A DNA stretch of 6,098 nucleotides from an uncultured Hippea sp. (GTDB lineage Bacteria; Campylobacterota_A; Desulfurellia; JAADFJ01), in the NCBI GenBank assembly GCA_913009315.1, contig CAJVZA010000076.1, positions 1 through 6,098 of the forward strand, in the 5' to 3' direction. The position numbers and the translations under genes are program-made. Each line of letters starts with the position of its first letter. Positions within the stretch are counted from its first letter, which is position 1. The notes under the pieces were generated by a model, which was not told the DNA's origin, ran no database searches, and worked only from the letters and a program-made list of their open reading frames with translations. Shown here in pieces: positions 1 to 5,971 of this stretch.

Positions 1-384
1 CAATGGAAATCGGATTATGCGACACTTAAAGCTACAACTACAACTAACGTTAATGCTGCGAAGACAGCTATGGCAGGCGTTAATAACGCATCCCTGCAGG
101 CCGACTTAAATGAAGCAGTGGGAAATCTAACTTACGCCGGCGGCGATGAGAGCGGAGGCTTTCACAACCATAAGTATACTATGGCACTATTAAATGATGC
201 CAACGACAAAGCACTTGAAGTGCTAAATGCAAATCCGCAGTCATCCGGCGGCGGCACTGTCTCTTCATCCGGCGGCGGCGGCTGTACAATAAATCCGAAT
301 GCCGGCTTTAATGCAACCTTACCGCTTCTTATAATATTATCGTTATTTTATTTCTATTATCGCTCCAGGAAACAAAACAGCTGA
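1..384 (+). CDS. C-terminal part of an exported, possibly multiheme cytochrome-like protein with a C-terminal sorting signal
   Basis: The reading frame is open to the left edge, with 23 codons before the first ATG at 70, so this is a 3' fragment of a longer gene and not a 104-residue protein. The stop is TGA at 382-384. Seen directly: the stretch DESGGFHNHKYTMALLNDA, then a Gly/Ser-rich linker, then CTINPNAGFNATLPLL, a hydrophobic segment, and a basic end (YYRSRKQNS). From family knowledge, a G-S-G-G-x-H-N-x-x-Y-x-x-x-L-L-x-x-A pattern is common near the C-terminus of multiheme c-type cytochromes such as the NrfA-like group. The Cys, hydrophobic, Arg/Lys tail resembles the JDVT-CTERM type of protein-sorting signal, where a tail is cleaved by a dedicated membrane enzyme. 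No CXXCH haem site lies in the visible part, so the cytochrome assignment is an inference. Export with C-terminal anchoring or processing is better supported than the function. Confidence 0.6.
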   Translation, partial: QWKSDYATLKATTTTNVNAAKTAMAGVNNASLQADLNEAVGNLTYAGGDESGGFHNHKYTMALLNDANDKALEVLNANPQSSGGGTVSSSGGGGCTINPNAGFNATLPLLIILSLFYFYYRSRKQNS

Positions 385-404
385 AATTTGCATTCAGAAA
401 TTTT

Positions 405-442
405 TTTACTGCCCGGTCAACCTTTACCGACCGGGCAGTAAA
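405..442. repeat. Perfect 14-bp inverted repeat between convergent genes; possible terminator
   Basis: The arms 405-418 (TTTACTGCCCGGTC) and 429-442 are exact reverse complements around a 10-base loop. It lies 20 bases after the stop of the first gene. As RNA this would be a very stable GC-rich hairpin, and its place between convergent genes suits transcription termination. However, no U-tract follows on either strand: on the plus strand the T-run comes before the stem, and on the minus strand the stem is followed by A residues. It may be a non-canonical terminator, an mRNA 3'-end stabiliser or a protein-binding dyad. Confidence 0.6.
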
Positions 443-483
443 GGTATAGGCATAAAAAAACCCAACGGTTAGACATTAAAAAA

Positions 484-519
484 ATGATACTTTTATAAAA
501 GCAGGCATCCGCGTATCAT
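484..519. repeat. Small dyad with 7-bp arms around TTTTATAAAA
   Basis: ATGATAC (484-490) and GTATCAT (513-519) are exact reverse complements 22 bases apart, with the self-complementary TTTTATAAAA at 491-500 between them. A 7-bp match can arise by chance in AT-rich DNA. It overlaps the possible left boundary of repeat copy A at 515. No function is assigned. Confidence 0.3.
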
Positions 520-597
520 GAGTCCTGCATTGACCTATCCACCACAAAACTTACCTGGAGCGAAATTTCACCCTTTCTTTAGCTTCATGCGGACTTT

Positions 598-720
598 ATG
601 AGGTTTCCCATATGCTTACGTTTTGCTTCTTTGAATTAACCCGTTAATCCTTCAGAAGTTTGCCTCATCTATATCTCACAAAAAGCTGTGAATATATTTA
701 TTGTACAGTGGTTTCATGAT
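598..720 (-). repeat. Dispersed repeat, copy A, just downstream of ubiE
   Basis: Read on the minus strand from 720 to 598, this matches copy C at 5972-6098. The first 41 bases agree at 35 positions. The 40-base core (626-665 here, 6032-6071 in C) differs at one position. Both end with ATATGGGAAACCTCAT. It begins 10 bases after the ubiE stop and runs in the same direction as ubiE. The middle is altered relative to C, so the outer arms of the palindrome seen in C are degraded here. A terminal-like ATCATGAG at 515-522 on the plus strand mirrors the ATCATGAA at the 720 end, so the original element may span 515-720. There is no coding capacity; it could be a palindromic repeat, a MITE remnant or a structured 3'-UTR RNA. 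Confidence 0.85.
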
Positions 721-730
721 AGAGACAATC

Positions 731-1420
731 TCAAGACCTTGCGCTATGTATTGCAGCAACGCCCCCGAGAATTCGATCGTAACAAACATTCGAAAATCCT
801 ACATCTCTCAAAATATCCGAAAGTCCTTCGGGAGCCGGAAACTTCATTACAGTTTGAGGAAGATAGTAGTATGCAAAATGATGTTTTGATATTTTGTTGC
901 CTATATATGGAAGAATCTTGAGAAAATAGAATTCGAATATACTTCTCCATAAAATATTCTTGATATGACTAAACTCAAGGATGAGCAGAACCCCGTCATT
1001 TTTAAGAACTCTTTTCATCTCACGCAGCGCCTTTTTCCTTTCAGGTATATTTCTCAGTCCAAATGAAATAGTTACAGCGTCGAAAACATTATCGGCAAAC
1101 GGAAGATACTCCGCCTGGGCATTTATAAACTGAATATTGTCATCTTTATCTTTTCGCTTTGCCATTTTAAGCATAGACAATGAAATATCCGCACCGACAA
1201 TTAAGGAGTTGAAAGATTTGGAAATTTCAAGTGCTACATCTGCAGTACCGGTTGCCAGATCAAGAATTCTTCCTGCATCACCCGGTATCTTATCGATTAA
1301 GCGTTTCCGCCAAAGATGGTCGATTCCGAGACTAAGCAGATGGTTAAGCTTATCATAATTCGGAGATATTTGTGAAAACATATTCTCAATAGCTTTGTTT
1401 TCATTAGACAGACTTTTCAT
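731..1420 (-). CDS. ubiE: Demethylmenaquinone / ubiquinone biosynthesis C-methyltransferase UbiE (MenG)
   Basis: This cytoplasmic or membrane-associated SAM-dependent methyltransferase adds the ring C-methyl group in quinone synthesis; in a menaquinone-only organism it converts demethylmenaquinone to menaquinone. The 229-residue product matches the length of MenG/UbiE proteins (roughly 230-250). Visible family marks are the N-terminal MFSQISPNYDKLNHLLS (14-30), the SAM-binding motif I ILDLATGTADVAL (52-64), the acidic SAM contact in GADIS (76-80), AQAEYLPFADNVFDAVTISFG (101-121, ending in the family signature FGLRN at 120-124), LEF (148-150) and the C-terminal GGVAAIH (219-225). Motif I has Ala where many members have Gly (GTAD instead of GTGD). 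The ATG at 1418-1420 gives the expected N-terminus but has no Shine-Dalgarno; a promoter-like pair lies 8 bases upstream. The gene is divergent from the hydrolase-dnaE unit and is followed by repeat copy A. Whether the substrate is demethylmenaquinone or a ubiquinone precursor cannot be read from the sequence, though nothing here suggests ubiquinone. Confidence 0.94.
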   Translation of the reverse strand: MKSLSNENKAIENMFSQISPNYDKLNHLLSLGIDHLWRKRLIDKIPGDAGRILDLATGTADVALEISKSFNSLIVGADISLSMLKMAKRKDKDDNIQFINAQAEYLPFADNVFDAVTISFGLRNIPERKKALREMKRVLKNDGVLLILEFSHIKNILWRSIFEFYFLKILPYIGNKISKHHFAYYYLPQTVMKFPAPEGLSDILRDVGFSNVCYDRILGGVAAIHSARS

Positions 1421-1428
1421 TATATTTT

Positions 1429-1456
1429 ATGGTATCTTGTTTGTTTTGTTAGTCAA
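1429..1456 (-). promoter_or_regulatory. Candidate promoter of ubiE, nearly leaderless
   Basis: On the minus strand TTGACT (1456-1451) is followed after 16 bases by TACCAT (1434-1429), then 8 bases to the ATG at 1420. The -35 matches the sigma70 consensus at 5 of 6 positions and the -10 at 4 of 6. A start 7 bases past the -10 would leave only about 2 bases before the ATG, which fits the missing ribosome-binding site. The assignment is by pattern only. Confidence 0.5.
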
Positions 1457-1468
1457 GACAGGGGTGAA

Positions 1469-1496
1469 ATTATGAGACCGCTCTGCAATAAGCAGA
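1469..1496 (+). repeat. Dispersed repeat, copy B (partial, leader segment only)
   Basis: These 28 bases align without gaps to the first 28 bases of copy C (5972-5999) with 23 identities, including TATGAGACC and CAATAAGCAGA. A small CTGC/GCAG stem with AATAA loop (1483-1495) is kept, as in copy C. The similarity stops after about 1500, and neither the 40-base core nor the long palindrome is present. It lies in the spacer between ubiE and the hydrolase gene, just upstream of the ubiE -35. It looks like a truncated or eroded copy, or a solo end of the element. Confidence 0.55.
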
Positions 1497-1559
1497 AAAG
1501 CATAACGAGACTCCCAGATTAGAAAATCGGCATGTTGAGAGAACAGGGATGACATGGGA

Positions 1560-1587
1560 TTGACAAACAAAGATAATGAAGTAGCAT
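1560..1587 (+). promoter_or_regulatory. Candidate promoter of the hydrolase-dnaE unit, nearly leaderless
   Basis: A perfect TTGACA -35 (1560-1565) is followed after 16 bases by TAGCAT (1582-1587, 4 of 6 to the -10 consensus), then 9 bases to the ATG at 1597. The predicted start at about 1594 leaves a leader of about 3 bases. The layout copies that of the ubiE promoter. An alternative -10, CATTAT at 1585-1590, would need a 19-base spacer. The -10 lies inside the palindrome at 1570-1593. Confidence 0.5.
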
Positions 1588-1593
1588 TATCTT
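1570..1593. promoter_or_regulatory. 24-bp palindrome overlapping the promoter -10: candidate operator
   Basis: AAGATAATG (1570-1578) and CATTATCTT (1585-1593) are exact reverse complements around a 6-base centre. The dyad runs through the spacer and the proposed -10 and ends 3 bases before the ATG. If transcription starts near 1594 the dyad is not transcribed and would act as DNA, for example as a repressor site. If the promoter is further upstream, it would be an mRNA hairpin hiding the start codon. Confidence 0.5.
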
Positions 1594-1596
1594 GTT

Positions 1597-2526
1597 ATGC
1601 GCTATACAAAATATATAATTTTGATAATCGCTTTGATTTCTATACCGGCGTTCGGATATCAACATGCAAGTAATATCTATTCAAATTCTAAGATCGTTGT
1701 TTCATACGACAATTTTTTTTACAAGGTAAAGCATGGAGATTCACTTAACAGCATTGCAAAGCGTTTTAAATTAACTGTCGGTAACCTGAAAAGCATCAAT
1801 CGCATCAAAGAAAATTATATCAGAGCCGGTGATACTCTGATTATAGCCAAACCGGGTAGAAAAAATCTTTATATCCTCCGGAAAAGTATAAATTCATCTA
1901 TATTGGCATATACAAAAAGTTACATAGTCAAAAAAGGTGATACTCTTTATTTTATATCGAGACGATTTTCAACCAATGTAGCGTTTCTTAAAAAATTTAA
2001 TCATATTGGAAGGGAACCGCTCAAAATAGGTCGGAAATTGCTTGTACCAGGAAAATCTTTTGTAAGTTACCGGTTTGTTCCTGTTGAAAAGCTTATGCGC
2101 AAAATGAGAATCCGGCTTGTACGGCACGATAAACTGCATCTTTTTTTGAGTTCTCGTTACAAAGTTGTGAGGATAGCTGAAAGATATTTAGGATCGCCTT
2201 ACAAATTCGGAGGTGAATCATTTAAGACAGGAATCGATTGCTCGGCGTTTGTAATGAAGGTATTCAGAAAAATCAATATAAGACTCCCGAGAACTACCTG
2301 GGGTCAACATAAATACGGTATAAAAATCCCTCTAAGCAGCATTAGAGTCGGAGATCTGGTTTTTTTTAATACCCGTAGAGGACCCCACAGCCATGTCGGT
2401 ATCTATATCGGACATAACAAATTTATACATGCATCCTCAGGCAGAGTACACGATGTAACCATCTCAAGGTTGGCAGGATTTTACAAAAGACATTTTAATC
2501 ACGCTGTACGTGTAATAAAACATTGA
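1597..2526 (+). CDS. Secreted peptidoglycan hydrolase with two LysM domains and a C-terminal NlpC/P60 (C40) peptidase domain
   Basis: Predicted periplasmic cell-wall endopeptidase of 309 residues that binds glycan through LysM domains and cleaves stem peptides, typically at D-Glu/meso-diaminopimelate bonds or cross-links in this family. Residues 1-20 (MRYTKYIILIIALISIPAFG) form a signal peptide with no lipobox Cys. LysM1 spans about 41-84 (YKVKHGDSLNSIAKRF), and LysM2 about 108-151 (YIVKKGDTLYFISRRF, ending KIGRKLLVPG). After a basic linker comes NlpC/P60 (about 185-307): GIDCSAF with catalytic Cys215, HSHVGIYIG with His266, and FIHAS with His278. The 51- and 12-residue spacings equal those of the Cys-His-His triad in E. 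coli MepS/Spr, so the enzyme is predicted active. The protein is very rich in Lys and Arg. ATG at 1597 is the first start after an in-frame TAG at 1582 and gives the basic signal-peptide N-region; no Shine-Dalgarno precedes it. Its stop overlaps the dnaE start. The exact bond cleaved cannot be told from sequence. Confidence 0.92.
   Translation: MRYTKYIILIIALISIPAFGYQHASNIYSNSKIVVSYDNFFYKVKHGDSLNSIAKRFKLTVGNLKSINRIKENYIRAGDTLIIAKPGRKNLYILRKSINSSILAYTKSYIVKKGDTLYFISRRFSTNVAFLKKFNHIGREPLKIGRKLLVPGKSFVSYRFVPVEKLMRKMRIRLVRHDKLHLFLSSRYKVVRIAERYLGSPYKFGGESFKTGIDCSAFVMKVFRKINIRLPRTTWGQHKYGIKIPLSSIRVGDLVFFNTRRGPHSHVGIYIGHNKFIHASSGRVHDVTISRLAGFYKRHFNHAVRVIKH
2523..2526 (+). other. TTGA stop/start overlap joining the hydrolase gene to dnaE
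   Basis: The hydrolase stop TGA (2524-2526) overlaps the TTG (2523-2525) that starts dnaE in the next frame. TTG is the only usable start: an in-frame TAA lies at 2496-2498, the codons between contain no ATG or GTG, and the very next residues are the conserved DnaE N-terminus (FVHLHNHTEYSLLDG). The preceding bases (GTAATAAAACA) contain no Shine-Dalgarno. Initiation therefore probably depends on ribosomes finishing the hydrolase, that is, translational coupling. Confidence 0.85.
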
Positions 2527-5500
2527 CAAAGTTTGTCCATCTTCATAATCATACCGAATACAGTCTTTTGGACGGTTCTGTTAAAATCAAAGATCTAATC
2601 AAAAAGCTTAAGTCAAGCGGAATGGACAGTTGTGCCATAACCGATCATGGCAACATGTTCGGAGCCCTGGAATTCTACAAAAATATGAAAGCGAACGGCC
2701 TTAAGCCAATTATAGGCTCTGAGATGTACCTAACGCCCGATCATTCAAAAAAGATTAGAGGACAGGAAGGATTTCATCATATTATCCTTCTGGCAAAAAA
2801 TGAGGTCGGATATCACAATCTTATGAAATTATCGGGAAGAAGTTTTACAGAAGGTTTCTACTATAAACCGAGAATTGATAAAAAGCAGCTTGCAGACTGC
2901 GCTGAGGGTCTTATGGCCGGTTCGGCATGTCTGCAAGGTGAGATTGCAAAAAACATTCGCTTCGGCAGATACGATGAAGCTAAAAATACGGTTCACTCGT
3001 ATAAAGAAATTTTCGGAAAGGATAATTTTTATATAGAGATCATGCGGCACAATTTGTCTGAACAGGATCGAATCAATCCGGAACTCATAAAACTTGCCGG
3101 TGAAACAAACACTCCGCTGGTTGCAACCAATGATTGTCATTTTCTTGAAAAAGAAAACAGCATAGCTCATGATGCTCTTTTATGCATTCAAACGGGAAAA
3201 GTAGTATCTGATAGAGAACGTCTGAGAATGGATTCGGATCAGTTCTATGTAAAAACTGCCGAAGAGATGCTGGCAGCATTCGGCGATATCAAAGAAGCTG
3301 TTACAAATAGTGAGTATATCGCAGATATGACCGATCTAAATTTAAATCTTGGCAATCCCATTCCTCCGCGCTATCCGTTTGTGGAGAATGATAAACAGGG
3401 AAGCTATTTGAGAAAATTGGCTGTTGACGGTCTTGAAAAAAGATTCAATGAAGATTTGATAGATGCGGATCAAAAGATCATCTATCAGAAGCGTCTGGAA
3501 TATGAGCTTACAGTTATTGAAAAAATGAAGTTTCCGGGCTATTTTCTGATAGTTTGGGATTTTATACATTATGCAAAAACGCACGATATACCGGTTGGAC
3601 CGGGCAGGGGTTCTGCTGCCGGTTCTCTTGTCGCATACGCATTGTCAATTACAGATATTGATCCCATAAAGTATAAGCTTTTGTTCGAACGGTTTTTAAA
3701 TCCCGAACGTGTTTCGATGCCGGATATTGATGTCGACATATCAAATGATAAACGACAGCAGGTGATAGATTATGTAGTCAAAAAATACGGAGCTGATAAA
3801 ACTGCTCAGGTTATTACATTTGGAACCATGAAAGCAAAAGGGGTAATCAGGGATGTAGGCAGAGTACTCAGTATACCATACAGCGATGTGGACAAGATTG
3901 CAAAACTTGTTCCGGACACTCTGGACATAACATTGGAAACCGCAGCAAAAGAGAATAACGTTTTAAAAAAAAGAATAGCTGATGATCCTGCTGTAGCTCA
4001 AATTTATAATATAGCAAAGGTTCTTGAAGGTCTGAAACGCCATGCTTCTACGCACGCTGCCGGAATCGTTATTTCGGATGAACCGCTTGAAGAAAAAGTT
4101 CCGCTATATAAGTCCCCGAATGAGCAGATGGCTGTTGTTCAATACAGCAAAGAATATCTGGAGGACATAAACCTTATAAAATTCGATTTTTTAGGCTTAA
4201 AAACATTAATGGTAATAGAGATTGCCGTACGATTTATTCATGAAAATGAGCCTGATTTCAATATTTCTAAAATTCCTTTAGATAATGAAAAGACGTATAA
4301 AAATATGTCTGAAGGGCATACGCTTGGCATGTTCCAGCTTGAATCGTCGGGAATGCAGGATATCGTTAGACATCTTGATCCAAATAATATCAATGATGTA
4401 GTTGCATTGGTGGCACTTTTCAGACCGGGTCCGTTAGGAAGCGGGATGGTCAAGGATTTTATTGAGAGAAAAAAAGGGAAGCAGGCTGTAAAATATTCTC
4501 TTCCCGAGTTAAAGGATATTCTGAAAGAAACATACGGGGTTATTCTATACCAGGAACAAGTGATGCAAATTACTATGAAACTGGCCGGTTACAGCGCAGG
4601 AGAGGCTGATATTTTGAGACGCGCAATCGGAAAGAAAAAGCCTGAGATTGTGGCAAATGAAAAGATTCCATTTGTGAAAAGGGCGGTTGAGAGAGGAATA
4701 AGAAAGCGGCAGGCAGAAGAGATATATGATCTTATGGCATACTTTGCAGGATACGGATTCAATAAATCGCATTCTGCAGCATATGGTCTTATTGCTTATC
4801 AAACCGCTTATCTAAAAACCAATTATCCTGTCGAATTTATGTCAGCCCTTTTAAGTTCCGATCAAGATAATACGACAAAAATTACTAAATACATTGACGA
4901 GTGCGAAAGAATGGGAATTCTGGTTTTGCCGCCGGATGTGAATTTAAGTGATGTAAGTTTTTCGCCTTCCGGCTCTAACCAGATTCGATTTGGTCTTGGA
5001 GCCGTAAAAAATGTTGGCAATGCTGCAATACACTCTATTTTAGAAGAGCGCAAAAACAGTGCTTATAAAGATTTTTATGATTTTATAAGCAGAATTGATA
5101 TGCGAAAATGTAATAAGAAGGTTCTGGAAAGTCTAATAAAAGTTGGAGCATTCGATCAACTGGAGAAAAATCGTATGAAGCTGCTTGAAAATCTTCCTGT
5201 TTTGATCGAATGGGCAATCTCCAAAAAAAACAACACAACCGGCATGGCATCGCTGTTTGGTGAATCAGACACATTCTCTCAGGGGCCTGCATTAATTAGT
5301 GTTGCTATGCCTTCTGATAAACAAATTTTCTTGTGGGAGAACGAACTGCTCGGATTTTTTCTTTCCGGAAATCCGCTATCCGACTATGAGAGTGTCGCAA
5401 AAGCAATAACAGAGATATCGGATCCTGAAAATGCGATAATTTCAGGAGTTATAACGGATATTTCAGAAAAGACAACAAAAAAACGTACCAAAATGGCATA

Positions 5501-5969
5501 TATCAAAATCCATACCACATTTGGTGCTGTTTCATGCGTAGTTTTTCCACACTTATATGCCAAAATTGAATCAAAATTTCAGATTGGCGATCCTGCCGTC
5601 GTTTTTGGCCATATGGAAGAAGATCAGAGTAAAGAGATAAGATCCTCCGGGATTATCAGCATTGAAGAAGCATTAGAAATTATAAAAAAAATTGCAATAG
5701 ACATCGAATATGAGATGATAAATGAACAGTTTTTGTCTCGGATAGATAATGTTTTTAGTAATTGGCCTGGTGATTTTCCGCTTTTTATGAAAATAAAACA
5801 AGCTAAAAAGAGTGTCATCTTAAAAACAGGCAGCGAATTCCGCTTTAAATTAAATTTGGAATCACTTAAATATCTCTGTGATAATTTTCAGATTGCGCTT
5901 AAAGTTGAAAATAATCAGAAAAAAAGATCATTTCCCCGGTTTTCAGGAAATCCTCAAAAAGAATTCTGA
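2523..5969 (+). CDS. dnaE: DNA polymerase III alpha subunit (replicative polymerase)
   Basis: Catalytic subunit of the replicative DNA polymerase III holoenzyme, acting at the fork with clamp and clamp loader. At 1148 residues it is close to E. coli DnaE (1160), complete and unbroken. The PHP domain (from residue 4) keeps all nine metal-ligand positions known from active PHP domains: H8, H10, D17, H42, E67, H86, C136, D204 and H206. E. coli DnaE has lost some of these, so this enzyme may carry its own 3'-5' proofreading. The polymerase core has GPGRGSAAGSL (359-369), the catalytic aspartates D401 and D403 in PDIDVDIS, and D555 in KFDFLGL, at the same numbers as in E. coli. RPGPLGSGMV (634-643) and NKSHSAAYG (747-755) follow, then a helix-hairpin-helix (about 850-877), a clamp-binding-like segment MASLFG (908-913, Met where Gln is usual), an OB fold (about 971-1048) and a C-terminal tail. 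It starts at TTG, coupled to the hydrolase gene; repeat copy C follows the stop. Confidence 0.98.
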   Translation: MTKFVHLHNHTEYSLLDGSVKIKDLIKKLKSSGMDSCAITDHGNMFGALEFYKNMKANGLKPIIGSEMYLTPDHSKKIRGQEGFHHIILLAKNEVGYHNLMKLSGRSFTEGFYYKPRIDKKQLADCAEGLMAGSACLQGEIAKNIRFGRYDEAKNTVHSYKEIFGKDNFYIEIMRHNLSEQDRINPELIKLAGETNTPLVATNDCHFLEKENSIAHDALLCIQTGKVVSDRERLRMDSDQFYVKTAEEMLAAFGDIKEAVTNSEYIADMTDLNLNLGNPIPPRYPFVENDKQGSYLRKLAVDGLEKRFNEDLIDADQKIIYQKRLEYELTVIEKMKFPGYFLIVWDFIHYAKTHDIPVGPGRGSAAGSLVAYALSITDIDPIKYKLLFERFLNPERVSMPDIDVDISNDKRQQVIDYVVKKYGADKTAQVITFGTMKAKGVIRDVGRVLSIPYSDVDKIAKLVPDTLDITLETAAKENNVLKKRIADDPAVAQIYNIAKVLEGLKRHASTHAAGIVISDEPLEEKVPLYKSPNEQMAVVQYSKEYLEDINLIKFDFLGLKTLMVIEIAVRFIHENEPDFNISKIPLDNEKTYKNMSEGHTLGMFQLESSGMQDIVRHLDPNNINDVVALVALFRPGPLGSGMVKDFIERKKGKQAVKYSLPELKDILKETYGVILYQEQVMQITMKLAGYSAGEADILRRAIGKKKPEIVANEKIPFVKRAVERGIRKRQAEEIYDLMAYFAGYGFNKSHSAAYGLIAYQTAYLKTNYPVEFMSALLSSDQDNTTKITKYIDECERMGILVLPPDVNLSDVSFSPSGSNQIRFGLGAVKNVGNAAIHSILEERKNSAYKDFYDFISRIDMRKCNKKVLESLIKVGAFDQLEKNRMKLLENLPVLIEWAISKKNNTTGMASLFGESDTFSQGPALISVAMPSDKQIFLWENELLGFFLSGNPLSDYESVAKAITEISDPENAIISGVITDISEKTTKKRTKMAYIKIHTTFGAVSCVVFPHLYAKIESKFQIGDPAVVFGHMEEDQSKEIRSSGIISIEEALEIIKKIAIDIEYEMINEQFLSRIDNVFSNWPGDFPLFMKIKQAKKSVILKTGSEFRFKLNLESLKYLCDNFQIALKVENNQKKRSFPRFSGNPQKEF

Positions 5970-5971
5970 CA

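Larger units (their letters stand above)
385..730. other. Intergenic region between the exported-protein gene and ubiE
   Basis: This 346-base stretch separates two convergent genes (+ gene ending at 384, ubiE ending at 731 on the minus strand). No reading frame here resembles a protein. It contains a perfect 14-bp inverted repeat (405-442), a smaller dyad with arms ATGATAC (484-490) and GTATCAT (513-519) flanking TTTTATAAAA, and repeat copy A (598-720, possibly from 515). I see no promoter, tRNA or riboswitch in it. Confidence 0.7.

Noticed and set aside
70-384. A small 104-residue protein starting at ATG 70
   Set aside because: The frame is open to the window edge upstream, no ribosome-binding site precedes the ATG, and the composition continues smoothly upstream; it is the end of a longer protein.
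675-691. TCACA/TGTGA stem near 676-690 as an intrinsic terminator of ubiE
   Set aside because: Only 5 bp, AT-rich and not followed by a T-run in the ubiE sense direction.
598-720. Copies A and C as a CRISPR-type array
   Set aside because: The copies are over 5 kb apart, in opposite orientations and longer than CRISPR repeats, with no regular spacers or cas genes.
688-921. Plus-strand open frames at 688-921 and 701-889
   Set aside because: They lie mostly antisense to the conserved C-terminus of ubiE, start inside repeat copy A, and their products resemble no protein family.
744-950. Second minus-strand frame inside ubiE, considered as a sign of frameshift
   Set aside because: The main ubiE frame is intact from start to stop with all family motifs, so this is a chance overlap and not a broken gene.
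1621-1623. In-frame TTG as an alternative start for the hydrolase
   Set aside because: It would remove the basic N-region of the signal peptide (MRYTKY) and has no better ribosome-binding site.
2829-5818. Several antisense open frames of 60-115 codons across dnaE
   Set aside because: They are complements of a long conserved gene, with Cys/Phe/Ser-rich products, and no promoter or ribosome-binding site supports them.
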